From positions 556,714 to 620,713 of the forward strand of contig NZ_WKJH01000002.1 of assembly GCF_009674825.1 (NCBI RefSeq): DNA of 64,000 nucleotides, written 5' to 3'. The DNA comes from Maribacter luteus. GTDB taxonomy: Bacteria; Bacteroidota; Bacteroidia; Flavobacteriales; Flavobacteriaceae. Position numbers and translations under genes: made by a program. Below are positions 1 through 8,525 of this stretch, piece by piece. Under the pieces are notes generated by a model. It ran no database searches. It had not been told where the DNA came from and worked only from the letters and a program-made list of their open reading frames with translations. The first letter of the stretch is position 1. Each line of letters opens with the position of its first letter.

Positions 1-94
1 CACGTGGCCTAAACTCCCCGTCTAAAGTAAACTGGGCCATAGTAAATTGAACCGATAGGAATAATAGGAATATAAGAGTGTACTGTTTTTTCAT
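1..94 (-). CDS. N-terminus of an exported protein, probably outer-membrane porin of the nitrate operon (partial)
   Basis: An ATG at 92-94 (minus strand) opens a frame that continues off the left edge; 31 codons are visible. It starts with a signal peptide: MKKQY, then a hydrophobic core TLIFLLFLSVQF and a TMAQ cleavage region, followed by FTLDGEFRPR. That mature start resembles Bacteroidota beta-barrel proteins of the alginate-export/porin type, but so few residues make the family assignment an inference. It lies 32 bp downstream of nrtD on the same strand, so it is probably the last visible gene of the nitrate-import operon and could be an outer-membrane channel for nitrate. Confidence 0.6.
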   Translation of the reverse strand, partial: MKKQYTLIFLLFLSVQFTMAQFTLDGEFRPR

Positions 95-126
95 AATCTT
101 ATTTTATTAAAAAGTTAGGTTGTTGG

Positions 127-951
127 TTAATGTTCTAAAAAGTCGATCAAGTGCTTTCTATAGCTATAGTAATCGTCGTGTTCCAAAACGGATTTTCGAG
201 TACGTGGCCGCTCAAAATCAATATTCAATATATCACCGATTTTTGCTCGTGGGCCACTGGTCATCATTACGACCCTATCTGCCAAGAATATGGCTTCATC
301 CACATCGTGTGTGATCATAACGGCGGTTATCTTTTCTTTGTTCCAAATTTCAATCAAAATATCCTGTAACTCCCCTCGGGTCAAAGAATCGAGCATACCG
401 AAAGGCTCGTCCAATAACAGCACTTTAGGTTTGATCGCAAATGCCCTGGCAATACCTACCCGTTGCTGCATACCTTGAGAAAGTTCAATGGCTTTCTTAT
501 CGAATGCGCCTTCCAGACCCACCTTATGCAAATAATATTTGGCAATATCTTTTCGTTGTGTTTTAGTGGCATGTTTAAAGACCTGGTTTACGCCTAAAAG
601 AACATTTTCCAAGGCAGTCATCCAAGGCATTAAACTGGGGGATTGAAAAATAACCCCTCTATCCGGACCTGGGCCTTTTACAGGGTTTCCCAATACTGCT
701 ATGTTACCTCCAGAGATAGGATTAAGTCCTGCAATCATTGATAGCATCGTAGTTTTTCCACAACCTGAATGACCTATTATGGTAACAAATTCTTCCTTCA
801 TGATTTGAAGGTCCAAATCTTCCAACACCACATAGTCTCCCTTTGGGGTAGGATATACTTTTTTTAATTTAGCCAGATCCAACATAACTTGGGAAGAATA
901 AAAAATACCATTCTGAACCGTTCCTGTCTCGAGGGTGTTTTCTGTACTCAT
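127..951 (-). CDS. nrtD: Nitrate ABC transporter ATP-binding protein (NrtD-like)
   Basis: A 274-residue ABC ATPase that would power nitrate/nitrite import from the cytoplasmic face. Visible motifs are Walker [10 protein letters not shown] (60-68), Q-loop Gln103, signature LSQGM (157-161, variant of LSGGQ), Walker B VLLLDEP (177-183) and an intact H-loop His (ITHDVDEA, about 215). The tail [13 protein letters not shown] is typical of the NrtD/TauB/SsuB group. It lacks the extra solute-binding domain fused to cyanobacterial NrtC. It follows nrtC by 17 bp, so co-transcription is likely. Specificity for nitrate is inferred from context with nrtA and nirBD; cyanate and sulfonate importers are related alternatives. 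Confidence 0.88.
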   Translation of the reverse strand: MSTENTLETGTVQNGIFYSSQVMLDLAKLKKVYPTPKGDYVVLEDLDLQIMKEEFVTIIGHSGCGKTTMLSMIAGLNPISGGNIAVLGNPVKGPGPDRGVIFQSPSLMPWMTALENVLLGVNQVFKHATKTQRKDIAKYYLHKVGLEGAFDKKAIELSQGMQQRVGIARAFAIKPKVLLLDEPFGMLDSLTRGELQDILIEIWNKEKITAVMITHDVDEAIFLADRVVMMTSGPRAKIGDILNIDFERPRTRKSVLEHDDYYSYRKHLIDFLEH

Positions 952-968
952 CTTATTTTTTTTAAATT

Positions 969-1808
969 TTAGGCTACAAAACTTTTTGGACTGATATCCG
1001 GCAACACATACTCCTTTTGTGAAACCGACTTACGCTCATTCCCGATATCCATCAGATATTCTATGATGGCATTTCTTGTTTTCTTGAAATTGGGATTGTC
1101 ATTCAATGCCGTCTTATCCCGTGGACGTTCTATATCGATCTTAAACTCCGGCCCCAATGTTGCATTAGGCCCTGGTTTCAACGGAATTATGCGGTCGGCC
1201 ATATAAATACCCTCATCCACATCATTGGTTATCAATAATGCAGTACGCTTGTCCTGACTCCAAATATTCAATATTTCATCTTGTAGGTTTCCTCTTGTCA
1301 AAGCATCCAGGGCCCCTAAAGGCTCATCCATGATGATCATCTCGGGATTCATTGCCAAAGCCCTGGCAACAGCAACACGCTGTCGCATTCCTCCCGAAAG
1401 TTCTTTCGGCCTTTTATTAATGGCCGGAGACAAACCAACCATCGCTACATAGTCACTTACCCGTTGTTTCAAAAAAGTCTTGTTTTCTTTTGGAAAGGCT
1501 TCCTTTACCGCCATAAATACATTTTGACCAACGGTCAACCAAGGCAGTAAAGAGTAATTCTGAAAAATAACCCCACGTTCATGACTCGTATCTATCACGG
1601 GTTGTCCTTTGAACAAGACCTCCCCGCTTGTAGGTTTTAAAAGTCCATTGATCAGATTCACCAATGTTGTTTTTCCACTTCCCGTAAAGCCGACGATAGC
1701 AACGAATTCACCTTCCTCAATAGATAGGTTAATGTTAGACAGTACCTCTGTACTGCTATCCCCCTCCCCATAGGTTTTATATATATTATTCAGTTCTAAA
1801 TAGGCCAT
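969..1808 (-). CDS. nrtC: Nitrate ABC transporter ATP-binding protein (NrtC-like), H-loop Asn
   Basis: A 279-residue ABC ATPase, the likely partner of NrtD in a heterodimeric nitrate importer. Walker [10 protein letters not shown] (40-48), signature LSGGM (137-141) and Walker B MIIMDEP (157-163) are present. The H-loop reads ITNDVDEG, with Asn (codon AAT) where the switch histidine is expected, while NrtD keeps His. This suggests one weakened ATP site. The protein has no C-terminal NrtA-like domain, unlike cyanobacterial NrtC; a short tail of about 60 residues follows the nucleotide-binding core. It sits 20 bp downstream of nrtB and 17 bp upstream of nrtD. Confidence 0.87.
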   Translation of the reverse strand: MAYLELNNIYKTYGEGDSSTEVLSNINLSIEEGEFVAIVGFTGSGKTTLVNLINGLLKPTSGEVLFKGQPVIDTSHERGVIFQNYSLLPWLTVGQNVFMAVKEAFPKENKTFLKQRVSDYVAMVGLSPAINKRPKELSGGMRQRVAVARALAMNPEMIIMDEPLGALDALTRGNLQDEILNIWSQDKRTALLITNDVDEGIYMADRIIPLKPGPNATLGPEFKIDIERPRDKTALNDNPNFKKTRNAIIEYLMDIGNERKSVSQKEYVLPDISPKSFVA

Positions 1809-1828
1809 TTGAATATTGTTTATAAGGT

Positions 1829-2929
1829 TTAAACTGATTCGTTCTTATTGAAAGAGACCATGTTCTGAATGGCCAACATCAATCGATCCAACAGAAAACC
1901 GATAATACCTATGACGAACATGGCCACGATTATCTTGGAGTTGGAATCATTGGCCCCATTTTGGAATTCTTCCCACACAAAAAGTCCCAGTCCTTGACTT
2001 TGTGCCAAAAGCTCAATGGCGATCAACACCATCCATGCCACGGAAAGGGTTATCCGTAATCCCGTAAATATCAATGGTAATGAAGATGGCAAAATAACCT
2101 TGAATATCTTTTGGAAAGTACCCAACTTCAAGACCTTTGCTACATTGATATAGTCTTTGTCAACCGTAGAAACGCCCATGGCCGTATTGACCAATGTTGC
2201 CCACATTGCACATAAACCTACGCTTATAAACGAGATTACGAAGGCATTGTCAGAGCTGTCACCTATGTACAATGTTTTTACGATCATAAAAACCAACAGA
2301 TACCATACAACAGGGGAGACTGGTTTAAAAATCTGGATAAACCAGTTAAAGGCGCTCCGCAAAGACGGACTCAAACCGATAACGATTCCGATAGGGACCG
2401 CAATCAAAAGTGCCAACAAGAACCCTGCGAATACCGTTTTTATACTTGTCAGAACAATATCAACAAACGATGCCCTTCCCGTATAAACAATAGCGTCCTT
2501 ACCTTGGGCAATTAATTGTGCGTTCCTTTCCGACATCTTTTCAACGAAAGCCGCTTTATCGGCAGTTATCACCTTATGGTCAGCGATCAAAGATTGCAAA
2601 GAAGCCCACACCTGTAGTGGAGAAGGCAATGTATTTGGCTGACAACTACTATCACCGGAAGCTATACAGGCCCGTTCCGCTTCGGCGGCTACAGCGCCTT
2701 GTTCATTCAAGGCTTTCTCTATTTTGAAATTGGCCTCTTTATTGTAAAGTGCCTTAGATCCCAAATGCCATAAACCTAAAAACACAAGTACGGAGAATAT
2801 GGTAATTACGGTTTTCTTGAGAGACCCCATGATATCCATTCTCTGAAAATTAGGGGTAAACTTACCTACCAAAGGTTTCAAAAATGCCAGGAACTGCCCT
2901 TCTCTCTTTAAAGTGATGTCTTGTTTCAT
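1829..2929 (-). CDS. nrtB: Nitrate ABC transporter permease (NrtB-like) with enlarged periplasmic loop
   Basis: A 366-residue inner-membrane permease of the NrtB/SsuC (BPD_transp_1) class. A first membrane segment at about 40-60 is followed by an unusually long loop of about 90 residues with Cys88 and Cys96, then the five-helix core starting near 155. The EAA-type coupling loop (VAKVLKLGTFQKIFKVILP) contacts the ATPases. Typical NrtB proteins are about 270-290 residues; the surplus is the loop and a cytoplasmic N-terminal extension. It lies 43 bp downstream of nrtA and 20 bp upstream of nrtC. Confidence 0.87.
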   Translation of the reverse strand: MKQDITLKREGQFLAFLKPLVGKFTPNFQRMDIMGSLKKTVITIFSVLVFLGLWHLGSKALYNKEANFKIEKALNEQGAVAAEAERACIASGDSSCQPNTLPSPLQVWASLQSLIADHKVITADKAAFVEKMSERNAQLIAQGKDAIVYTGRASFVDIVLTSIKTVFAGFLLALLIAVPIGIVIGLSPSLRSAFNWFIQIFKPVSPVVWYLLVFMIVKTLYIGDSSDNAFVISFISVGLCAMWATLVNTAMGVSTVDKDYINVAKVLKLGTFQKIFKVILPSSLPLIFTGLRITLSVAWMVLIAIELLAQSQGLGLFVWEEFQNGANDSNSKIIVAMFVIGIIGFLLDRLMLAIQNMVSFNKNESV

Positions 2930-2972
2930 AATATTATACTTTTGATTCGATTTGTCCGACTATGGGTAAGTC

Positions 2973-4361
2973 TTAATCCTTATTTCCGATGGAAAAACTG
3001 TTGATGTAACCTATAGGATCTTTGGCATCGAAAGTGGTGCCATCGATAAAATCCGAAGTTGCTGGTTTAAATCCGTCGGTATCTGGAATATCAGTAGCAG
3101 GAATCTGCCCTTCGGCCACTAACAAATCCGCCGCTTTCTTCCAAATATCGGGTCTGTAAATATCTTTAATCGTCTCACCATACCATGCTGCCGATTTTGT
3201 TTCAGGTATCTGTCCCCATCTTCTCATTTGTGTCAAGAACCAAATACCATCGGAATAGAAAGGATATGTGGCATTGTACTTGTAGAATACATTAAAATCG
3301 GGCATTTCACGTTTGTCCCCTTTTTCAAATTCAAAAGTACCGGTCATCGAATTCGCCAATACTTCTTCCGGGGCACCAACGTATTGTGACATAGAAAGAA
3401 TTTTTACCGCTTCTGCCCTATTACTAGGTTCATCTAACCATTTTCCTGCACGAATCAGTGCTTTAGTCACTGCTATGGCGGTATTCGGATTTTCATCAAC
3501 GAATTTCTTGGTCATTACAAATACCTTCTCTGGGTTGTTCTTCCAAATATCATAATTCGTGGTCACCGGAACGCCAATCCCTTTAAAAACGGCTTGTTGG
3601 TTCCAAGGCTCACCTACACAATAGCCATAGATAGTACCCGACTCCAAAGTGGCAGGCATTTGTGGCGGTGGTGTAACGGACAACAACACCTCAGCATCTA
3701 TCTGTCCTTGAACATTATCGGCGGTGTACATACCTGGATGTATACCCGCAGCAGCCAACCAATATCGTATTTCATAGTTGTGCGTGGAAACCGGGAAAAC
3801 CATACCCATTTTAAATGGCTTACCACTATTCTTATATTCCGTAATCACCGGTTTCAAGGCATCTGCTTTAATAGGGTGAATGGTTTTTCCATCTCCGTCT
3901 TTAGGAACATTGGGCTTCATTTTAGACCAAACATCGTTAGACACGGTAATACCGTTTCCGTTTAGATCCATTGAAAAAGGTGTGACCAATTTGGCCTGCC
4001 TTCCGAACCCAGCACCGGCAGCAATAGGTTGACCCGCTAACATATGGGAACCATCAAGCTGGCCATCAATAACACGGTCCAATACGTTCTTCCAGTTTGA
4101 TTGCGCCTCTACGGAAACAAAAAGCCCTTCATCTTCAAAAAACCCTTTTTCTTTGGCAATGGCCAAAGGAGCCATATCGGTCAATTTGATAAATCCGAAA
4201 GTAAGTTGTGGTTTTTCTATATCCAACATTTTGGTTTTTGAAGCGACCGCATCTTCAACCTCAGAAGCCGTTTGTGCTTTTTTTGCTTCTTTTCCCCCGC
4301 AAGCAACCATAAGAAGAGCGGTAGACAATAGAAGTGATATTTTTTTAAAATTCATTTTCAT
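2973..4361 (-). CDS. nrtA: Nitrate-binding lipoprotein (NrtA-like)
   Basis: A 462-residue solute-binding lipoprotein that would deliver nitrate or nitrite to NrtB. A signal peptide ends in the lipobox LMVAC with Cys21 as the lipidated residue, followed by a short acidic/Ala linker. The mature domain begins at about 50 ([23 protein letters not shown]), the NrtA/CmpA-type first lobe. Residues such as [10 protein letters not shown] and [13 protein letters not shown] match the ligand-pocket segments of the family. It is the first gene of nrtABCD. A promoter with four phased TACGTA-like boxes lies 40 bp upstream, pointing to activator-controlled expression. Confidence 0.9.
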   Translation of the reverse strand: MKMNFKKISLLLSTALLMVACGGKEAKKAQTASEVEDAVASKTKMLDIEKPQLTFGFIKLTDMAPLAIAKEKGFFEDEGLFVSVEAQSNWKNVLDRVIDGQLDGSHMLAGQPIAAGAGFGRQAKLVTPFSMDLNGNGITVSNDVWSKMKPNVPKDGDGKTIHPIKADALKPVITEYKNSGKPFKMGMVFPVSTHNYEIRYWLAAAGIHPGMYTADNVQGQIDAEVLLSVTPPPQMPATLESGTIYGYCVGEPWNQQAVFKGIGVPVTTNYDIWKNNPEKVFVMTKKFVDENPNTAIAVTKALIRAGKWLDEPSNRAEAVKILSMSQYVGAPEEVLANSMTGTFEFEKGDKREMPDFNVFYKYNATYPFYSDGIWFLTQMRRWGQIPETKSAAWYGETIKDIYRPDIWKKAADLLVAEGQIPATDIPDTDGFKPATSDFIDGTTFDAKDPIGYINSFSIGNKD

Positions 4362-4400
4362 AGTGAATAGTTTTTCCGGTTATTAATTTTAATATCGATT

Positions 4401-4408
4401 CAAACTTA
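4401..4408 (-). promoter_or_regulatory. -7 promoter element of nrtA
   Basis: On the minus strand this reads TAAGTTTG, a perfect Bacteroidota -7 box (TAnnTTTG). It overlaps the first TACGTA box, and the nrtA start codon lies 40 bp downstream. No TTTG -33 box is visible at the usual distance; phased TACGTA boxes occupy that position, which suggests activator dependence. Confidence 0.6.
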
Positions 4409-4442
4409 CGTATTTCTACGTATTTTTACGTATATCTGCGTA
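4407..4442. repeat. Four phased TACGTA-type operator boxes (10-bp period) upstream of nrtA
   Basis: TACGTA occurs at 4407-4412, 4417-4422 and 4427-4432, with a variant TGCGTA at 4437-4442. The period is exactly 10 bp, so all boxes face one side of the helix. The spacers are A-rich on the coding (minus) strand. A further TACGTA lies upstream at 4591-4596. The boxes abut the nrtA -7 element and recur on the nirB promoter, so they look like a regulator-binding array for nitrate genes. The binding protein is not identified. Confidence 0.65.
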
Positions 4443-4612
4443 GAATATTAAAATTAAAGGTGATTTTTACGAAGTTGGATAAAATCAATTCATTATTTTT
4501 TCAGATTGATGAAAATACACATCCAGAATTATATTTTTAATATCCTTGAAGAATTGACCTTAACATAAAATGAGCTATTTTTCAAATAAATACGTAATAT
4601 AGCTATCAGGCA

Positions 4613-5386
4613 CTACATATTTGAATGTAAAACACGCTGAACTTCTTCTTCGAAAAAAGTCGGGTGTTTTGCTACAACTTCCCCAATAACAATTATTCCA
4701 GCTTGTGTCACATCTATGACACCTATTATATTATCCACATTCCCTAAACTGGAGATTTCACAACTCTCATTGGCTTTGGTGCCATTTTGAATAACAGCGA
4801 TGGGGGTTGATGAACCCCTGTATTTATTAACTTCATCAACGATTTCCTTTAATTTACGAACCCCCATCAAGATGACCATGGTGGCAGAAGACTGCGCGGC
4901 AAATTTCAAATCTTCGGTAAAAGAACCATCTCGTTTGGTTGCGGTCATCACCCAAAAACTACTACTTACACCACGGAGGGTCATGGGCATCCCTTGGCTG
5001 GCAGGAACAGCAAGCGCACTCGAAACCCCAGGGACAACAGAAACAGGTATACCAAAGGATTCCACATACTCAATTTCCTCCAATGCCCTTCCGAATACGA
5101 AAGGATCACCCCCTTTCAATCGAACTACATGACCAAACCTAAATGCATTTTCCACAATCATTATATTAATGTCATCCTGTGTAAAGGAATGTTGACCGCA
5201 TCGTTTACCTACGTATATCTTAGGTATATCCGAATCTATCAAGGAAAGTAACCCATCACTGACAAGAGCATCGTACAAAACAACGTCAGCACTTTGTAAA
5301 ACCCTCAAACCCCTAACAGTTATAAGGTCTTCACTCCCCGGGCCGGCACCTACCAAACTTACTTTTAACTCGTTCCTTATTTTCAT
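4613..5386 (-). CDS. cobA: Uroporphyrinogen-III C-methyltransferase (SUMT)
   Basis: A 257-residue SAM-dependent methyltransferase that converts uroporphyrinogen III to precorrin-2, the first committed step to siroheme, the cofactor NirB needs. Near the N-terminus is the glycine-rich motif VGAGPGSEDLIT; GKRCGQHSF follows at about 61 and RLKGGDPFVFGR at about 90. All are hallmarks of the CobA/CysG-C family, and the length matches single-domain SUMT. It is divergent from nirB across a 125-bp promoter region with TACGTA boxes and lies upstream of nrtA on the same strand. The second half of the siroheme route is at 10994-11590. Confidence 0.93.
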   Translation of the reverse strand: MKIRNELKVSLVGAGPGSEDLITVRGLRVLQSADVVLYDALVSDGLLSLIDSDIPKIYVGKRCGQHSFTQDDINIMIVENAFRFGHVVRLKGGDPFVFGRALEEIEYVESFGIPVSVVPGVSSALAVPASQGMPMTLRGVSSSFWVMTATKRDGSFTEDLKFAAQSSATMVILMGVRKLKEIVDEVNKYRGSSTPIAVIQNGTKANESCEISSLGNVDNIIGVIDVTQAGIIVIGEVVAKHPTFFEEEVQRVLHSNM

Positions 5387-5431
5387 CAGTACAATTCTTT
5401 AAATGTTATTTTTAGAATTCTACAACAAGAA

Positions 5432-5480
5432 TACGTAATTATTTTCATATAACTACTTAGTTTATACGTATTTTTACGTA
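5432..5480. promoter_or_regulatory. TACGTA boxes between divergent cobA and nirB
   Basis: Within the 125-bp divergent promoter region, TACGTA is found at 5432-5437, 5465-5470 and 5475-5480. The last two are 10 bp apart, the spacing of the nrtA array, and a half-matching TACTTA lies at 5454. They end 7 bp before the putative nirB -7 box. A regulator bound here could control both nirB and cobA. Confidence 0.55.
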
Positions 5481-5486
5481 TTATTG

Positions 5487-5494
5487 TACTTTAG
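5487..5494 (+). promoter_or_regulatory. Putative -7 promoter element of nirB
   Basis: TACTTTAG matches the Bacteroidota -7 consensus TAnnTTTG at all but one of the fixed positions. It lies 17 bp before the nirB ATG and directly downstream of two phased TACGTA boxes. There is no clear -33 TTTG. Confidence 0.45.
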
Positions 5495-5511
5495 TTTTAA
5501 ATCAAAAGCAT

Positions 5512-8025
5512 ATGAAAACTATTATAGTTGTTGGCAATGGAATGGTCGGATACAAATTCTGCGAGAAATTGGTTTCCCGAGAAGAAGGCAAACAGTTTAA
5601 ACTATTGGTATTCGGGGAAGAACCTCGTGCAGCCTATGATCGGGTACATTTAAGTGAATATTTTGAAAACCAAGATGCAAAAGCCCTAGAGCTCGCACCA
5701 TTAACTTGGTATGCCGAAAACAATATAGACCTCATAGTAAACGAAAGGGTAACCGATATTCATCGGTCCAAAAAATCGATAACGACCGCCAGTGATCAAG
5801 AATTCTTTTATGACCATTTGGTTTTGGCCACAGGCTCAGTACCCTTTGTGCCCCCGATAAACGGAGTGGAAAAAGAAGGGGTATTCGTATACCGTACCAT
5901 CGAAGACCTTGAATCCATGCTGTCATATGCCGAAAAAATAAAGAAAGAGAATAAAATTGGTAAAGCGGCCATTCTTGGTGGTGGACTTTTAGGTTTGGAG
6001 GCAGGTAAAGCGGTTATGGACATGGGATTGGAGCCACATGTTGTGGAATATGCCCCAAAGTTGATGCCCAGACAATTGGACAGTAGAAGTAGCAATGTAC
6101 TAAAACTGACCTTGGAATCTACTGGTATGAATATTCATTTAGGAAAAGCTACCAATAAAATACTAGGCAACGGTTCCATTACCGGTTTGGATTTCGGGGA
6201 AGATGACATGCTAAACGTAGATATGTTGGTCATTTCGGCCGGAATCAGACCTAGGGACGAGTTAGGAAAAACCTGTAACCTAGAAATGGGAGTGCGTGGT
6301 GGTATAGTCGTAGACGACAAAATGAGAACCTCAGACCCTAATATCTACGCTATAGGGGAGGTTGCCCTTTACAATCAAATGATTTATGGCCTAGTGGCCC
6401 CTGGATACGAAATGGCAGAAGTGGCCGTGAACCAAATTCTTCAAAAAGAGGTGTTGATGCAACAGCATATAGACATGTCAACAAAACTGAAATTAATCGG
6501 TGTGGATGTCGCTAGTTTCGGCATTCCTTATATGCCCGCCGATAAAGGCCTTTCCATAATTTACGAGAACAAAACAAAAGGCGTATATAAACGTATTAAT
6601 GTAAGCCATGATGGCAAAACACTGTTGGGAGGTATAATGGTAGGTGATGCTGAAGATTATAGTATTCTACACCAAATGTACCTGAACAACATTCCCCTTC
6701 CGGAGAACGCCGAAGAATTGATCGTAGGGGCGCGAGGTGAAGGTGGCTCACCATTCGGTAGTGCAATGGACCTCCCTGATGACGCCGTCATATGTTCCTG
6801 CGAAGCGGTAACCAAAGGGGCCATTTGCTGTTCCGTTTTGGAAGATGGGAACGAGACCGTAAAAGCCGTGGCCAAAGCTACCAAGGCCACCTCGGGTTGT
6901 GGAGGCTGCAAACCGATGGTCGCCGATTTAGTAAAGGAAAGTCTGAAGACTTTGGGAAAAACGGTTAAAGAGCGCATCTGTGAACATTTCGACTTTTCAA
7001 GACAAGAACTGTTCGATATCGTAAAACTCAGGGGTATTAAAGATTATTATGAGCTATTGGATGCCGTGGGCACGGGGCATGGATGTGAGGTTTGTAAGCC
7101 TACTATTGCTGCCATATTCGCCAGTCTGCATAACGAGACAGCTAACCGACAAGAAACGATACAAGACACCAATGATAGGTTTTTAGCGAATATCCAACGT
7201 AACGGAACGTATTCTGTTGTACCTAGGGTGGCAGGCGGAGAGATTACCCCAAAGCAACTGATCGCCATTGGGAGTATTGCCCAGAAATTTGACCTATACA
7301 CGAAAATAACGGGAGGACAACGTATAGATATGTTCGGAGCTAAACTACACGAACTGCCTTTAATTTGGGAAGCTTTGATAAAAGAAGGGTTTGAAACCGG
7401 ACAAGCTTACGGAAAATCGTTACGTACCGTCAAAAGTTGCGTAGGCTCAACATGGTGTAGATATGGTATGGATGAGAGTGTGAGTTTTGCAGTAGAGATA
7501 GAAAATCGCTACAAAGGCATTCGCTCCCCTCATAAATTCAAAGGCGGGGTATCTGGCTGTATCCGTGAATGCGCCGAGGCAAGAGGCAAGGATTTCGGTT
7601 TTATTGCCGTAGAAGGAGGATGGAACGTATATGTAGGAGGAAATGGAGGGGCCAGCCCTAAACACGCCGAATTATTGGCCGAAAAGGTAGACAAGGCCAC
7701 CGCCATAAAATATGTAGACCGCTTTATCATGTACTACATTAAAACCGCACAGCCCTTACAACGTACCGCCCCATGGTTGGAAAAACTGGAAGGGGGAATC
7801 ACATATCTGCAAAATGTGGTCATCAATGATTCCTTAGGCATCGCCGACGAACTTGACCAAGAAATGCAAGCTTTGGTCGATTCTTATAAATGCGAATGGA
7901 AAGAAGCTGTGGAAACCCCCGAAATTCGGGAACGTTATACCCATTTCGTAAATTCTGACGAAACCGATAGCAATATTGAATTTGTAGCATTAAGAGAACA
8001 AAAAATGCCAAAGGAATGGGCATAA
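5512..8025 (+). CDS. nirB: Assimilatory nitrite reductase [NAD(P)H] large subunit
   Basis: An 837-residue cytoplasmic nitrite reductase subunit that reduces nitrite to ammonium with siroheme. An FAD/NAD(P)H oxidoreductase module comes first (VVGNGMVGYKFCE at 5; second dinucleotide fold ILGGGLLGLEAGK). A BFD-like [2Fe-2S] domain follows, with Cys428/Cys430 and Cys463/Cys466, then a second BFD-like half with a CEVC pair. The siroheme/[4Fe-4S] half has Cys643-x5-Cys649 and Cys683-x3-Cys687. The length equals that of E. coli NirB (about 847). It heads the cluster nirB-nirD-DUF4202-kinase-siroheme synthase and is probably controlled by the TACGTA boxes upstream. Confidence 0.96.
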   Translation: MKTIIVVGNGMVGYKFCEKLVSREEGKQFKLLVFGEEPRAAYDRVHLSEYFENQDAKALELAPLTWYAENNIDLIVNERVTDIHRSKKSITTASDQEFFYDHLVLATGSVPFVPPINGVEKEGVFVYRTIEDLESMLSYAEKIKKENKIGKAAILGGGLLGLEAGKAVMDMGLEPHVVEYAPKLMPRQLDSRSSNVLKLTLESTGMNIHLGKATNKILGNGSITGLDFGEDDMLNVDMLVISAGIRPRDELGKTCNLEMGVRGGIVVDDKMRTSDPNIYAIGEVALYNQMIYGLVAPGYEMAEVAVNQILQKEVLMQQHIDMSTKLKLIGVDVASFGIPYMPADKGLSIIYENKTKGVYKRINVSHDGKTLLGGIMVGDAEDYSILHQMYLNNIPLPENAEELIVGARGEGGSPFGSAMDLPDDAVICSCEAVTKGAICCSVLEDGNETVKAVAKATKATSGCGGCKPMVADLVKESLKTLGKTVKERICEHFDFSRQELFDIVKLRGIKDYYELLDAVGTGHGCEVCKPTIAAIFASLHNETANRQETIQDTNDRFLANIQRNGTYSVVPRVAGGEITPKQLIAIGSIAQKFDLYTKITGGQRIDMFGAKLHELPLIWEALIKEGFETGQAYGKSLRTVKSCVGSTWCRYGMDESVSFAVEIENRYKGIRSPHKFKGGVSGCIRECAEARGKDFGFIAVEGGWNVYVGGNGGASPKHAELLAEKVDKATAIKYVDRFIMYYIKTAQPLQRTAPWLEKLEGGITYLQNVVINDSLGIADELDQEMQALVDSYKCEWKEAVETPEIRERYTHFVNSDETDSNIEFVALREQKMPKEWA

Positions 8026-8126
8026 AAAGGTTCATCCCCTTTTCACTGTTCAAAAACAACTGAAGACATCAAGTATTAAAACAAACCGAGGTCTCACACT
8101 AACAAGACCTATTATAGTCAATAATC

Positions 8127-8504
8127 ATGATTTCAAGCCTAAAAACATACGAAACCGTTACTACCGAAAAGGTGAAAGTCTGGTTCAAAGCAGCACCGAC
8201 ATCAAGATTCCCTAAAAATGGAGGTGCCTGCATCAAATATAAAGACAAACAAATAGCCGTTTTCAATTTTGCGCGGGAGGGTCGGTGGTACGCCTGTCAA
8301 AACTTATGTCCACATAAAATGGAAATGGTCCTTTCGCGCGGAATCATAGGGGAAGAGAACATGGAACCTAAAGTGGCTTGCCCTTTACATAAAAACACTT
8401 TTTCATTGAAAAACGGAAACCATTTGAACGGGGATCTAGAGGCAATTGCAACTTATCCGGTAAAAGTAGAGGACGACATTGTATATGTAGGCTTTTCTGA
8501 ATAG
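8127..8504 (+). CDS. nirD: Nitrite reductase small subunit NirD, Rieske-type
   Basis: A 125-residue Rieske-fold small subunit of NAD(P)H nitrite reductase. Unlike enterobacterial NirD, which lacks cluster ligands, this protein keeps a complete Rieske ligand set: CPH (Cys61, His63) and CPLH (Cys85, His88). It could therefore carry a [2Fe-2S] cluster and pass electrons within the NirB complex. The gene follows nirB by 101 bp; a small hairpin (AGGTCT/AGACCT, 8089-8110) sits in that gap and might adjust relative expression. DUF4202 follows 21 bp later. Confidence 0.92.
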   Translation: MISSLKTYETVTTEKVKVWFKAAPTSRFPKNGGACIKYKDKQIAVFNFAREGRWYACQNLCPHKMEMVLSRGIIGEENMEPKVACPLHKNTFSLKNGNHLNGDLEAIATYPVKVEDDIVYVGFSE

Positions 8505-8525
8505 TTTTGGCTATATTTAAATACT

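Noticed and set aside
120..478. Overlapping plus-strand open frames opposite nrtD
   Set aside because: They lie antisense to a clear ABC ATPase gene and have no motif or promoter; the same holds for the many other frames antisense to or out of frame with long genes.
4407..4442. CRISPR-like repeat array
   Set aside because: The repeat unit is 10 bp without unique spacers of CRISPR length; a phased operator array fits better. No other array-like structure was seen in the window.
8089..8110. Riboswitch or attenuator between nirB and nirD
   Set aside because: Only a 6-bp stem with a 10-base loop is present, without a T-run or any recognisable aptamer; noted only as a possible processing hairpin.
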